DNA of 64,000 nucleotides from Parietaria judaica (lineage: Eukaryota > Streptophyta > Magnoliopsida > Rosales > Urticaceae). Where the stretch lies: NCBI GenBank assembly GCA_954871525.1, contig OX940865.1:1984001-2048000 (forward strand). The letters run 5' to 3'. A model generated the notes under the pieces. It did no database searches and was not told the origin of the DNA. It saw nothing but the letters and a program-made list of their open reading frames with translations. The position numbers and the translations under genes were made by a program. Each line of letters opens with the position of its first letter. Position 1 is the first letter of the stretch. This document shows, in pieces, positions 45,201 through 56,700 of this stretch.

Positions 45201-45399
45201 TAATGCGTATCATGTGGCCCTGCGAGTCCTCGGGCTTCCCTTTCTTTGAACGTGAGGAGAGCTTCCGGCCACTGGAAGGTCTGGCGAGGTGCGCCTGATT
45301 GGAGTCTCCACTGATGCCCTTTGATTAAGTTGACCGAGGGTGTGCAATACTGAGATCCACCCATTATCACGTTGATGAGTTGGGCCTTTTTCTCTTGAG

Positions 45400-46834
45400 T
45401 TTCCTATTCGACCTCATTGACCTGTTTTCTCTTTTTTTCTTCAAAAGGTGTATCTGGGCTTCCCCTGATGGTGAGGGAGCTCGTTTTTTCTTGTGTTTTT
45501 TGAGGTTGCCGGGTCTTTCTCCGGGCTAGCATCCCCTTGGAACTTTGGGCTCAGGGCCTCAATTTCAAGGTTTCTCATTTCGCCTCGTTCTAGTTTCTCG
45601 GCCAGCACCATTTGTAGCTTCCGGCATTGGGCCGTTGCCTGTCCGAATACCTGGTGGAACTTGCAGTAAGCGTTTGGGTCTTTTGGCCATGGGTCGGCTT
45701 GTGTTGTCGCGTTGCCGCCTTGGTCCATGTTGACCTCGTCTTTTTACGAGTTCATTACGTAGCCCGGAGGCAAAGTGCTGCGCTTAGGTTGGTGTGCGTG
45801 GTTCACATTACCTCGGTAAGGCCCAGATCCTTTGTGCTGGCTGGGGTCTCGTGGTGGTATGGGAGGGTTGTTGAACTTAGGTGTCGATGGGGTTGGGTCA
45901 AATTTTTTGGCGAGTGCAGCTTGTTCCTCTTCGACCCGAATCCAATTACCTCCGCGGTGCATTACGTCTTCAATTTAGGTATGTCTGTTTACGCAGATAT
46001 CCTGCCTGAATTTGGTGATCAACGAGGTGAATGGTGTGCTCACGGATTCTCGAACTAGGGAATCTATTTCGGGCGCTGCAGAGGTGGCGTGATGAACCTT
46101 TGAGTTCACCGCTTTTACCTCGGACTATACCTTTTCCGCCGTGGATTCCAGTACTTTGAGCCATGCCTGGAATGACAAGTCAGGGTTGTAAACAAAAAGG
46201 ATGTTCCTATTATAGTGGGCGGCATCCTGACAAGCCATGGGGGGTGTCTCGTCCCGAATGCAGATAGGATTGTTCATCTCGTTCCCGATCCGCGCAGAGC
46301 CCGGGCAAATCAGTGCCTGCGGGGCTTGCACGTAAGCATTCCAAACAATCCTAGGACAGGTCTGAAATCCGGGGTCGTCGGGTTGGCTTGATACGCCGTA
46401 GTTTGATAAGATTGCCTCCAATCTAGTGCCGGGGTGCTCGGCTGAAATGCGGTTGATAACGACCCCACAATTTGCTGGCCCTTGTGGGCCTATGGTGGGG
46501 TTTTCCCCTCCATTATGCCCAAGGTGTTTTCCACCCTGGTTGCTTCTGGGGTGACCTGGATTCATGAAAAGTCTAGGGTCCTTCCTTGTCCGAGGTCTCT
46601 CTGTGGTGCCGAAGAAGACTGGGCTTTCATCGAGCTAACCGCTTCGGTCAGCGTCCCCTCGATCTGGGACTGCTTCTGGGCAAAGTTTTCCAGCTTGGTA
46701 TGGAAATCCCTTCTGGATTCAGTGCCATTTTATAGGTTCTTGATGATGGTTTCCATCATGGCCTTCACGGCGTGATTTGCTACGGGCTCCGAGAGGTTGC
46801 TCATGGGGTTCATGCTGGATCCTCCGCTTGCCAT
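45400..46834 (-). pseudogene. Gypsy E gag
   Basis: It starts MASGGSSMNPMSNLSEPV (ATG at 46834-46832), about 70 bp after the PBS, followed by a stop near 46735. It goes on with MNPGHPRSNQGGKHLG (46565), then LVREPPFTSLI-like sequence (about 46040). The zinc-knuckle-like part near 45660 reads YCKFHQVFGQATAQCRKLQ. The central gag core is short compared with typical Tat gag. Stops and shifts are present. Confidence 0.8.
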
Positions 46835-46885
46835 TTGTGTCTTTTCTTGCTGGGAACTTGGTTGGGTAGGAATCTGTAAAGATTT

Positions 46886-46904
46886 CCCACAGACGGCGCC
46901 AAAC
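46886..46904 (-). other. Primer binding site region of gypsy E
   Basis: On the minus strand GTTTGGCGCCGTCTGTGGG follows the 5' LTR. TTTGGCGCCGTCTGTGGG-like sequence is common at this place in plant gypsy elements. I do not assign the tRNA. Confidence 0.8.
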
Positions 46905-47427
46905 TGCTGATGTGCGAAATCAGTTGTTTAGATGAATTTGATTACGAGATCGTAAATATCAGTTTTGACTATCAGAATAACAATAGAACAAAGTGATAGT
47001 ATTTTATCGCGTAGAATGTGATTACAAAGAAAATAACAATGTATATCGAATTGATCGTGCTTTTTAAGTAAAACTCCTTTTCTATTTATCCTCCATCTCG
47101 TATTCCTCTTATTCTTGCTTTTAACGACTAGTTGAGTTGAATCCGCTCCTCCATTTGAATGTAAACACGTGTAAGGACGTCGTTATTTTCCTTGGAGATA
47201 AATCTTTCTTTGCTACCAATTTCTGGGGAGAACGTGGTTGAGGAGGTCTTTGTGGGCCTAGTCTTCGAGAAGGCTGGGTCATCGGTGACCGAGTTTGGAA
47301 GAAGCCTTCTGATGAATTGAGTATGTCGGGTTATGCGTTGAGCTGTGTATTGTGTCGTTTAGTCATGCGAGTGCAGTTTATGGTTTCCATGTCGTTTCTT
47401 CATAGGGGATGAAAATCCACATCATCA
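46905..47427 (-). repeat. 5' LTR of gypsy E
   Basis: 523 bp, colinear with 28347-28920 except for a 51-bp deletion after TGTGTATTG (near 47350). Confidence 0.9.
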
Positions 47428-48230
47428 ATGACGACGTTTTTTCAAGTCCATCATATTTCGAAGCACTTCCGTGCGAGCGTAGGGAGAAGACACCACCTAT
47501 TCCCCAGAATCTTAGCCACGACAGTAGAAGCGAAAAGTTGTGCGAAAATCCTCGACCGTGTGGGACAACGAAAATGAACCCGCAAAGTTGAGAAGCATGT
47601 CGCCAAGATACAAAAAGACCACGGCGCAACCTGGAAGGCTGGCACAACAAGCAACACCAGAAGATCACCAATGAACAGATGAATTGGAAGGCCTATCCTG
47701 AACAAAGACTCTCTCAGTGCACTTGAAGAAACTAGGGACGCAATATCAATGAAGCTCGCCAACATCAGGAACTTGAAGACCGCCGAGGTAAGCAAGCCGG
47801 TGCGAAGATAGGAAGGATGCCAAATGTTCACCAGAGACATGAATACGCACCATAAATTTAGGAAATATGGCCGCAATACTAGAGGAACGCTTTCTGGGCC
47901 TCTCGTCAGCAGGAAGACCCTCGCCAGCAGTTAAGCCTACGATGGCAGGACCCTCGCCTGCAAGTCCATCCTCGCACCGTCATCTACATGAAATATATCT
48001 TCAAGACTCAACATACAATCATCCAAGGCTACCGGAGAATTATAAGAGACGGTCATAAATTCATCGTCAAAGAGAAAATCCAGTGAAATGAGCTTACCAG
48101 ACAAAAGGATGTCACCAACGAAGAATGCCCCGCCAAGCTGGCTTGAAATCGCCATCACCACCACGAGCTATGGAAACAGAGTCGTCGAAGCTCTCTGGGA
48201 AGAACAAAATCGCAAATTAGAGTGGAGAAG
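47428..48230 (-). pseudogene. F2 antisense ORF, N-terminal half
   Basis: Minus-strand frames read EGPAIVGLTAGEGLPADE (about 47940), then HVSGEHLASFLSHRLAYLGG with VPDVGELH (about 47850-47780), SFFKCTERVFVQDRP and SSPYARTEVLRNMMDLK (about 47480-47440). It joins the part at 26550-28346 once gypsy E is removed. The uninterrupted F1 homologue is around 22985-23272. Confidence 0.65.
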
Positions 48231-48249
48231 GAGATAGAAAAATGCCTTA

Positions 48250-48770
48250 AACCCTAAAAGGTAATTATGAGGTAATATTTTCCCTAATTACATTTCTCCC
48301 TTATTAAATGATGAAGTATTCAAAGCCCATTAATCACATAAACTAGGCCTACAAGCTTCGATAATGCGAAGGTTGGTGCTTAAGTGGTCGCGAAGAACAA
48401 CACACGAGGTGGATAAGGCTTCGGCAAGCCAAATGTGTTCCACCTTAACCGTCAAGGGGACCGTGTATCAATGTGGGAAGAGTTTCGCTAATGCGAATGT
48501 GCGGTGCTTAAGTCATCGTGAAGACCGACCTACGAAGTAGATAAAGCTTCGGCAAGCCAAAGGTTTTCTGTCTTTATCGTCTACGAGACTAGCTATCGTG
48601 TGGGCAGAGCTTTGTTAATGCAAAGGTGCGGTTCCTATTCGTCGTGGGGACCGATTGGCGAGGTGGGAGAGCTTCTCTATGAAGAAGATCACCACCTTTT
48701 CTTGCGGTATGGAAAAAGCTTCGGCGGGGTGAATTTGCCTCAAATTGCGCAAGAATGAACTAGGTAAGTA
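48250..48770 (+). repeat. F2 LTR-like region with 127-bp tandem repeat
   Basis: It begins like the F1 and F3 LTR regions (AACCCTAA, then TGAAGTATT and AACTAGGCCT near 48340). It then carries units starting at 48354, 48481 and 48608, each 127 bp except for a shortened third. Units contain AAGCTTCGGCAAGCC and a GGTGCTTAAG phrase. F1 and F3 have no such repeat at this place. Confidence 0.75.
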
Positions 48771-49409
48771 AAAATTGAAGAACCTCCCCCGATCCTTTAT
48801 CTTATTCTTGGAAAGAATTAGACTAGGTTAGGTTAAGATCTATGGAAACTTCATTCCTTCTTCGATTCTTTCTTTCTTGCTTTCAAGAGAGAATTTTGCA
48901 TAATAAGAGTCAATGGGGTAAAGGCTCTCTTAGGTGAGGCGATATTGTAGCATAATGATGGTAAGTTGAGAGCAAGATGTTATTCATTGAGAATGAGGGA
49001 GTATTTGAAGACTTTAGTAAAGCCTTGTGGGTCAATGGTCTTTCTAAACAGTGAAGACATCTCATGAGGGTATAATGGTCCATATTTAGGGGCATATGGC
49101 CTCTTTTCCATGTTGGAGAGTGCTTGAGGGGTAGTTTTGGGATTAATGAGAAGTTTGAATAAGGTGTCGGTGAGTATTAATGACTTTGGGGGTATTTGTG
49201 TCATGAGTGTGAAGACATCATCACATGTTAAGGCATGTGTTTAGGGTATTTAGGACCTTTCTTAGCTTCCTTGGAGGTGAAGGAAGTGTGAAGGGTGCTT
49301 TGAAGTGAGTGGACCACGTTTTTTTGGGTGTGGGCCTTGGCAGGGAGCTTTCTGCCGCAGGTGCTCTTGTGTCCTACGGAAGGAAGCAAAAAGGCATGGA
49401 GCTACCGTA
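48771..49409. other. Unassigned AT-rich stretch
   Basis: No LTR, retroelement protein motif or tRNA is recognised. Small open frames on the minus strand (48910-49204, 49262-49492) have no recognisable content. It lies between F2 and the J LTR and could be F2 sequence or older host DNA. Confidence 0.4.
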
Positions 49410-51551
49410 TGTTGGACGTACCTGCTAAGTATGCCCTTAAATTCATATGTCAACCCCGCTTGTATAAGATCATGCCATTTTAATTTATTCAAAGGTTAAG
49501 TTTCAATTTATCAATGAAAATTTTGTTCAAGTTTTTCTTAAATGAATGTGATGAATGTTTTGATTCCATAGTTATTATATAACCTTGCAAATCGTTTACT
49601 CGTTATCACTGTGGTTTATGTGAGGAGGTTTAACATGCACAATATAGATAGTAACTAAAAATGATCCATAGTCTTGATTGTTACACGGGATATAACAATC
49701 GTGAAAGACTATTGATTAACTAAATCACTGTATAGTGGTGGTGATCTATTACCGGGTCATGGTGCTAGTCCGCACCGTTGAGATTAAATCAAGTATTAAG
49801 TGTCTTCATATTGGACGCACATGACATTATTTCGAAAGCATCAATCCGAAAATGATAGAAAGTAGATAAGTCAACAAAAGATGGTCAGATAGAATCAGTT
49901 GAGGTCCTGCGGTAATCTAAGTCTAATACAGTTTAATTTATACAACCTTTGATTTAAGAGTTACGGTTTACATCTATGTTTTCCATATATTCTTATTTCG
50001 GGATCGAAAAGATTAAACTGTAGTAGAGTTATGATTACAGATATGGATGATAACTTTATGATTTCCTATGTAGTGATTTAGAAGGTAAACATGTACTCAT
50101 CTGGAGCCTAACGACTTCATAACCTGTTAGGTGAGTGAATTTACAATAATCACCGAAACATTGGTAGCATCGTCTAAACGGGTATGCGGAGATCAACCCT
50201 AGTAAGGACAAGAATCATAATAATAAGAAAAACCTTGATTCTGATAGTCTGGCTGTATCGATGGACACCTGAGTCAGGAAGATATATCTAACATATACTA
50301 AGGAGTTCACGTTCGAGCTATAATGGAATGTAACCGAAGTTGATGAAAGCTCTTCACTTTCATCGTAGCTTAAGTATGTGTGTCGATTTGTCCCTTTTGT
50401 AGCTCCATAAGGTCGAAACCGCAAATCTAAATATGTTATTCTAAATAACATAGAATAAAGTAATAAGTTTAAGATTCTATGACTTGGTCATTAGATGAAT
50501 CTTGATTAAACCAAATATGGAAAAAGTACTTAAACTTTATGTCTATACAGAAACTAATAAAAGATCTATATATTTAATCCTAAGACATTCCTAGGAATGT
50601 GGGAAATTAAATTCTGATACAGATATTTTTTTGACTTATGGTTAGAGATTTATGATAGTATTAGTTTTCAACTCCGTTGAATGAGATACTGGTATTTGAA
50701 TCGAAATTAGAGAAATTAAATATTGTTATTTATACTAGAAATATTTAAAGAGAAAACAAGAATGAAGAAATCGATTTTGATATATATATATATATTTTCG
50801 ATTTCAAATCTAAAAAAATATAAGGATTTAATTAATTAAATGTTTTAGGATATTTTCTAAATAAAAAATTTAAATCTTGGATTTATTCTTTATTTTATTT
50901 TAAATCAAATATAGAGTGAATATCTCTAAGTGGTTGAGTTAATCTCTCACACTTGGTTGAGAGATTTTATCTAAACTGGTTACACTTTTTCCTATAAATA
51001 GGAGAGTGAAAAACCAAATCATTCACTCACTTTTAAATACAGAAATCGTTTTCTCTCTCTAGCCTTAGGGTTTCTGCGTTTTTCTCTGAGCCGTCATACA
51101 GGAAAAAATCACCTTTAGGGTTATTAGAGTTTATTCAATGGGAGCCCAGACATCCCCTCGGTCAAGATCCGGAGAATACATTGGAAGACACGTGGGAGCT
51201 TTCTTTAGACTCTACAAAATCGTAGGCAGTCCAAGAAACAGAGATCACAACAATCAGAGATCACGTAGTGGAAGCAAAATAAAAAAAAGGTATGTCTTTT
51301 TGTTCTTTGTGAATAAAAATTATTTATATCATAGCCGCTCGAATCTAATTGTGGGATTTTTATTAAGTAAATTGAAAATTGAGTATCAACGATCGGGTGA
51401 TTTTTAATCTTGAGTCTTTTGTGACGGATAGCGTATTGAGATTATTTGTATGGGACTCTAATCTCAGATAAAACTTTTGAGAATACTCTATGCTCACATT
51501 GGATGTTAGTTTATTAATCATAGGGGATTGGTGTGAATCAAACCCCTAACA
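49410..51551 (+). repeat. Complete copia LTR (J)
   Basis: TGTTGGACGTAC to CCCTAACA, 2142 bp. It is related to the partial LTR at 1-1537 and more distantly to family 1. TATA box CCTATAAATAGG near 50992. A PBS follows directly, so this is a 5' LTR. Confidence 0.88.
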
Positions 51552-51553
51552 AT

Positions 51554-51565
51554 TGGTATCAGATC
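51554..51565 (+). other. Primer binding site, tRNA-Met type (J)
   Basis: TGGTATCAGATC, one mismatch from the tRNA-Met PBS consensus, two bases inside the LTR end. Confidence 0.88.
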
Positions 51566-52404
51566 TTCGGTTCTTGATATTCGATTGTAAAATCCCGAAA
51601 GTAATTATTGGATAATTGTTTTTTGGAAAAAAGGATTTTAATGAAAATATTTTTTATATTTATTTTGATAAATAATAACTTTTTTAATATCAATATTTTT
51701 TTTAAGATAATCGCATTAGGGTTTTAACCGCAGTCAAAACCCTAACATGTTTAGGGTTTATTCTGGGAATGGGCATTCCCGGAATCGCGAATTAGGGGCT
51801 GGAATTTTCCAGCTCAAGCCGGTTCGAAGCTAGCTCGGAAATTGGACTAGCATTAACGATCTCGAGAAACCATAGGGTATCTCGAGTTAGTCGCACCAGC
51901 TTGGAAATCACGCTACTAAGTTCCGATGGGCCAAACTTGGCCCAGCATTCCCTAACAAGTCCGACCGGACCGGTTCCGAGCCAAACAGCAGCCTTACCGG
52001 AGTGTTGTGGCTATTAACCTGGACGGTCCAGTATGGACCGCTCCATCGCCCCATGTCCAGCCCTCGGGCTGGACTTACCTCGTGCTAGAACCCGGTCCGG
52101 GCTAGAGTGGGATTACCGCTGCCAAACAACGTTACCGGGCCGCTGCCTAGATGCTGGCTAAGCCCAAATTGGGTAAGGGCTTTTCAAGCCCAAAACCCGA
52201 TTCGTGTTTTGGGCCGGTTTGAATATTCTGGCCCACTGCTTTATTTATTTTTTGTGAAACCCTAATTTAAAAATAAAATCCGATTAATTAATTTTAATTT
52301 AAAATAATTAAAAAGGATAATTAATTTGTTTTATATGAATTAATTATTAAGATTTTTAATTTATTTTATTTTTTTCCTTAGATAAAATAATTAATTAATT
52401 ACGG
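51566..52404 (+). other. J leader, truncated
   Basis: AT-rich then GC-rich (51770-52235), like the leaders of family 1 but not alignable by eye over its length. It ends in an AT-rich stretch at the border with F3. No coding region of J is present. Confidence 0.6.
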
Positions 52405-53900
52405 TTGTCAATGCGTAAAAATTGCTTTAACTTAGAGTCAGATCCAAGGTTCGGGTCCCGAGATTGACATGTTAGGATGATTGAATGCTGAGTGAACGCA
52501 GGTTGACTAATGATCGACAAAGTTGGAGGCGATTCCGTCGTCTTCGATGAGTCTCCGGGCTGTCGTTGACGATCCTTCGCAAACTTTCTAGGTAATGGTG
52601 AAGTCCGGTTCACGGCAAAGCTCCTCGTCCGGGCGAATTCTTTGTCTTGCCAATTTCCTCGTCTGGGTGAACTCCAGTCTTGAGGAAGCTCCGAGCTAGT
52701 CTTGATGATTCTTTGTGCCTTTCCTTCCTTGGCGAGCTCCTATGTTGAAGGAGGACCTGCAGAAAAGGGTAGAATAGGGCCCGTGCTCCGTCGCTTATGG
52801 TTGGCTAGGCTGCCTACGTATCTCAATTTAAGAGAATCAGGTCCGACGTAGTTCGAGAGTAGTGATAAAGGACGTAGTTCGGAAGTGCCGTTGTTGGCCG
52901 CGCGGGGGTGACCCTTGGCCTGATGGCTGGGTATTATTGGGGTGATGTGTTCTTCGTTGACCTCATTGGTGGAAGCGAGCTCACTGTCGAACTTCCCTCA
53001 CGTTGGTGAAGTACAGCGAGAGCCTTGACCTGACGAGGTGTGCTCCTTTTTCGACCTTTTCGGGGTAGGTGGCCTCGTAACGAAAAATGCACATAACATT
53101 AAGCCCCCTGTTTCTTGGGTAATTGTATTGCGCGAGAAACTTTTTCTCTTAAAACCTAAGGCAACTTGTGTTATTTGGCAAGGATCCGGGTTGTCAGAGA
53201 TTTTTGCCTCCTCTCCGTCCTCCCAAGGAACTTCAAATTTCCTTTAACTAGGTGTTTGTAAAAATACTTTCAAAAACCTTCGCATAAATAAGCGGAAAAT
53301 AATTTCGGACATAGTCAGTGACATAGGCAATTAAATAAATCACAAGACACTTATTTATGATTTTATTTGATTTTTGAATTTTTGGAGGTTCATAGACATA
53401 CTTTGTAAAATAAAGGCCTTTTAAATTAATTTTGAACTCCGTAAATAAATCCAAAAAATAAATAAGTAAAATCAAGTGACATAATAAATTTGATAGTAAA
53501 TAAATACTTTGAAAATAATAATTGCGCATTAAGTACGAAACTTTAAGAAGTTCCTTAATTATTGAGCATTTTTGTACTTGTAATAAGTATAGTAAGTTAT
53601 TAAATAATTCATGAAAAACCCGGGAAAATGATTTTAACTTGGTTTTCATGTTTGAAAATTAAAAACGAAAGTTTATAAAGTCCTAAAGTTTAATTTTCCA
53701 ACGCTTTTTGAATAACCTTTGAAAATAGCTTTTTTCACTTAACAACGTATAAAAGCCCATTTTTGATGGTTTTTGACCAATAGATCAAACATCAGCCCGT
53801 GGGCCTAGTTTGTGCAAAATTTGGGCGGATTTGAGCTATGGAATTCAAGCAAAATTAAACTAGGAAATAAGATTAGGGTTTTAAATTACTTTGTATAACT
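52405..53900 (-). repeat. F3 LTR region
   Basis: On the minus strand it runs from about 53900 (AACCCTAATC) to a TTGACA end at 52405. 53240-53830 matches 23500-24140 (F1), and 53185-53125 matches the conserved R/U5-like part of F1/F2. It also holds GGCTGCCTACGTA ... GACGTAGTTC (52808-52854). The outer end at 52405 is tentative. Confidence 0.65.
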
Positions 53901-53969
53901 TTGGTACTTTAAGGTATATTTCTCTTTCTTCCATTTTTTTATATTGTGACTCCTTTTTCTCGGAAGGCT

Positions 53970-56030
53970 ACGATGGCTGCTTCATAACGAGTGATATGGT
54001 GGCTGCAGGTCGTCGGCGTTGGCAGCACTTCTTCAGTCGCCGGCATCTCGGCTGAGCACGGTGGTCCGCGCGGCGAGAGGGCGCGACGTCGGGTGAGCTC
54101 AGTATTGGCGCGAGCGAAGGCCTTGGCGTTGTTTTCTCTGGTGCAAGCAGCGTGGCACTCGGCTTGGTGGGGTCACCCGGGATCAATTCGTCAGTGCGGT
54201 CTGTGGTTGTCTTCAGCGGCGGCGCGGTTATCGATGAAGCGGTCGGCGAGGATCTTGGTGCGATCGGCAATCTTGGTGCGTGGTTCTCCTGCGTGGCAGC
54301 GGCATGGAGGGTATTATGGCTCTCGGTGCGGCTGTAATGATGATGCCTGGAGGAGGTGGCGAGGTCGTCTTCACCTCCGGCAAACCTGCTCGGGTGAAAG
54401 GGCCGCCAAAAGTGGTGGTGGAACCCTCATTCACGGAAAATTAGATTTTAAGAGCTTCATAACTCTGATTGGTGATCCGATTTTTGCGTTGGACTTGTTG
54501 AGATCAGAGTTATCTTTTTCTGTGGAAATTAGTATTCATGGGCTAAGTTTGCTGATTTTTCGGGTCCGGAAAGGATCTCTCGTTGTTGATTTGCCTTCTT
54601 TCTCGACTCCATGGGGAGGATGCTTGTCTTCTGATTATGTTGAATCTTCTAAGAACTTTGCAGGTGGCTTGGTGGATGGAGACGGATCTCCCGGTGAGCA
54701 TGGCTCCGAGCCTTCAATCCTTGATGGTGCCTCTGACGTAGAGTTTATTGATGTCGATACGTCCGATGTCGTCGAAGAGCAGGTCGCTAGCGGACACTTT
54801 GTCGATGAGGCGCCCCTTTTTGAGGTAGGACCGCCAAGCAAGGGTCTTTCATTGTGGGCATTGCCAGTGGCGAGGGTCCTTCTGCTGGCGAGACGCTCAG
54901 ATATTGTCGCTTTCGCATTTTGGCTTTTTGTCATAAGTTGACGGTGTGCAGTTACGGCACTGCTTGTGAGTTGGATGCCTTCCTTGATTTGCACGGGTGT
55001 TCGCACCTTGTTGATCTTCGAGTTCCTGCTGCAGGCCAGCTTCGTAGTGCCATCGTCTTGGTTTTCCGCCGGTGTTGACGATGTTGATTCGTTTCCTTTG
55101 TTTTCTCTTTAGGTGCCTCCTCCGGCTGAGGGTGATATTCCTCGTGCTTCCTTGTAGGAAGGTGTTATTCATTCTTTGAGGGCGGATATTCTTCGTTCTT
55201 CGAGGGCGGATGTTCTTCATTGAATGTTCGTCATTCTTCAAAGGAAGGTGTTCGTCGTTCTTCTCCGACGAAGGCTTCGTCGAAGGCAAAGGCCCCTGCT
55301 TATGAGCGGCATATTCTTTCAGTGATCGTCCGTCCTTCGGATGCTCCAGCTTTGTAGACTCCCATAGGTATTATTCCCTTTACTTGGTCTTTAGTAGCTG
55401 TAAAGTTCTCCGTTGCCTTATTTGCTGTTGTGCAGGTTCGTCTGGCTTTAAGAGGTTTTGTTCCTCAGATGCGTCCTCGCGTTTCTGCTACTTCTTCAGG
55501 TGCTCGTGTTGCCGTAGTGATCACGCAGTTATTGCTTTGAAATTTTCTAGAGAGGATCGTGATGATCGTTCCTTCCACTTCCTGAAACGTTGATCGCCGT
55601 CGGGGAAGGGGTCTTTGTCTCGTCGATCGCACTCGCCGTCTCTTGGCAAGGCTCTGGACTTTTCTCGTCGAGTGGGATTCCTGAGTATGATGGTTTGTTG
55701 AGCGTAGAGCGCGTGGTGGGTCTCAAGCGCCTTTGTGTCGGGAGCATCTCAGATCTTTGTCCTCTGGCAATGCGTCGATGGTGGGTGCTCCAGACTCGGC
55801 TTTAGTTGTTGATGACTCGTTTTGTCAGGCAAAGGTACATACTTTTCGGCATTCTTGCTTACTTCGCCGTATTGCCTTTCTTCATGTTTGTCATTTTTTC
55901 TTCTAGCATTTGACTTCATCGAATGAGGTGGCTCGTCTTCTTGCGACTTCCGATGGCGTCTTAAAGTCTTCGGTGCTCTGGACCCCGTACGTGCTACGGA
56001 GCCTCTCGGCTATGTGCTTCCCAGAGGTTA
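53970..56030 (+). pseudogene. F3 antisense ORF
   Basis: It runs opposite to F3 pol. 53991-54440 is GC-rich and has no counterpart in F1 or F2. 54640-54941 reads GSEPSILDGASDVEFIDVDT, HFVDEAPLFEVGPPSK and ALPVARVLLLARRSD, matching F1 at 23440-23240 on its minus strand. Downstream (55050-56030) are short homologous blocks with shifts. The 316-codon open frame at 53991-54941 runs through a likely splice or junction and should not be read as a host gene. The coiled-coil part is decayed. Confidence 0.55.
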
Positions 56031-56445
56031 GTTTTTCTTTCCTTTGCCTCTATGATTTATAGACATTTTCGGGCTTTGTTTTAGCCGTACTCGTTGCCCT
56101 AGCATGTTCGTTCGGCGTGTTTCGCCTTTTCTTTGCAAATATGATTTGTAGATATTTTTGGGCTTTGTTTTAGCCATACTCCTTGCCTTGTTAGGTGTGT
56201 TTGGCGTGATTCGCCTTTTTTCTTCGTACCTGCTACATGACATTAATGCATTTAGTATAATTTGAACTTTGAGTTTTTTTTCATACCTTTGCTTTGTCGA
56301 ATGTGTCAGTCGTGTCGTGTGGTAGCAGTCTTGTGAGTACACTCTACTACGATTGTACGGTCGTCACCCTTTCCTGCAAATAATACATTTTGTCCGTAGA
56401 CGATTTTATGTCTTTGCGCGCCGGGTAGCTAATTTGACGAGTTTA
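56031..56445. other. F3 spacer, proximal part
   Basis: It contains a directly repeated phrase, GGGCTTTGTTTTAGCC (56070 and 56160), with about 90 bp period. It also holds the conserved block that on the minus strand reads TTTGCAGGAAAGGGTGACGACC (56381-56354, split by a few bases). No gene. Confidence 0.6.
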
Positions 56446-56449
56446 GGCT

Positions 56450-56700
56450 GCCTATTATAGCCTGGCGTAGGATTTATCCGGATTATAATCGTCGGTGCCT
56501 ATTATAGCCTGGCGAAGGAGTTATCCGGATTGTAATTGTCGGTGCCTATTATAGCCTGGCAAAGGAGTTATCCGGATCATAATCGCCGGTGCCTATTGTA
56601 GCCTGGCGAAGGAGTATCTGGATCGTAATTGCCGGTGCCTATTGTAGCCTGGAGAAGGAATATCCGGATTGTGCCGGTGCCTATTGTTACCTGGTGAAGG
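56450..56700. repeat. F3 47-bp minisatellite
   Basis: Six units starting at 56450, 56497, 56544, 56591, 56637 and 56679 (periods 47, 47, 47, 46, 42), each beginning GCCTATTRTAGCCTGG and containing a TATCCGGAT palindrome. It sits at the same place as the 31-bp and 18-bp repeats of F1 and F2. An 11-base C tract (56751-56761) beside it is the counterpart of the F1 G-tract at 14386-14401. Confidence 0.88.

Larger units (their letters stand above)
28347..47427 (-). mobile_element. Tat-like gypsy E, with copia C inside
   Basis: LTR ends are TGTTGATGTG (28347, plus sense) and CACATCATCA (47427). Flanks ATGAT (28342-28346) and ATGAC (47428-47432) match in four of five bases. Minus-strand order: 5' LTR 47427-46905, PBS, gag, protease, truncated RT, integrase, spacer, antisense ORF (plus strand), purine tract, 3' LTR 28920-28347. 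Removing copia C (10356 bp) leaves about 8.7 kb, shorter than typical autonomous Tat elements, because pol has an internal deletion. Confidence 0.9.
24241..48770 (+). mobile_element. Tat-like gypsy F2, interrupted by gypsy E
   Basis: gag, protease, collapsed RT, RNase H, spacer and antisense ORF up to 28346, then gypsy E (28347-47427), then the rest of the antisense ORF and LTR-like sequence (47428-48770). Both halves of the antisense ORF line up with the uninterrupted F1 sequence at 22985-23140, which confirms that E landed in F2. The 5' leader and gag N-terminus are missing at about 24290-24310. Confidence 0.75.

Noticed and set aside
48910..49204. Two overlapping minus-strand ORFs as a small gene
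   Set aside because: Overlapping frames with low complexity and no start context, no splice structure and no motif.
53991..54941. 316-codon open frame, the longest on the plus strand
   Set aside because: Its second half matches the F1 antisense ORF in a different frame context and its first half is GC-rich sequence with open frames on both strands. It is part of an element, not a host gene.
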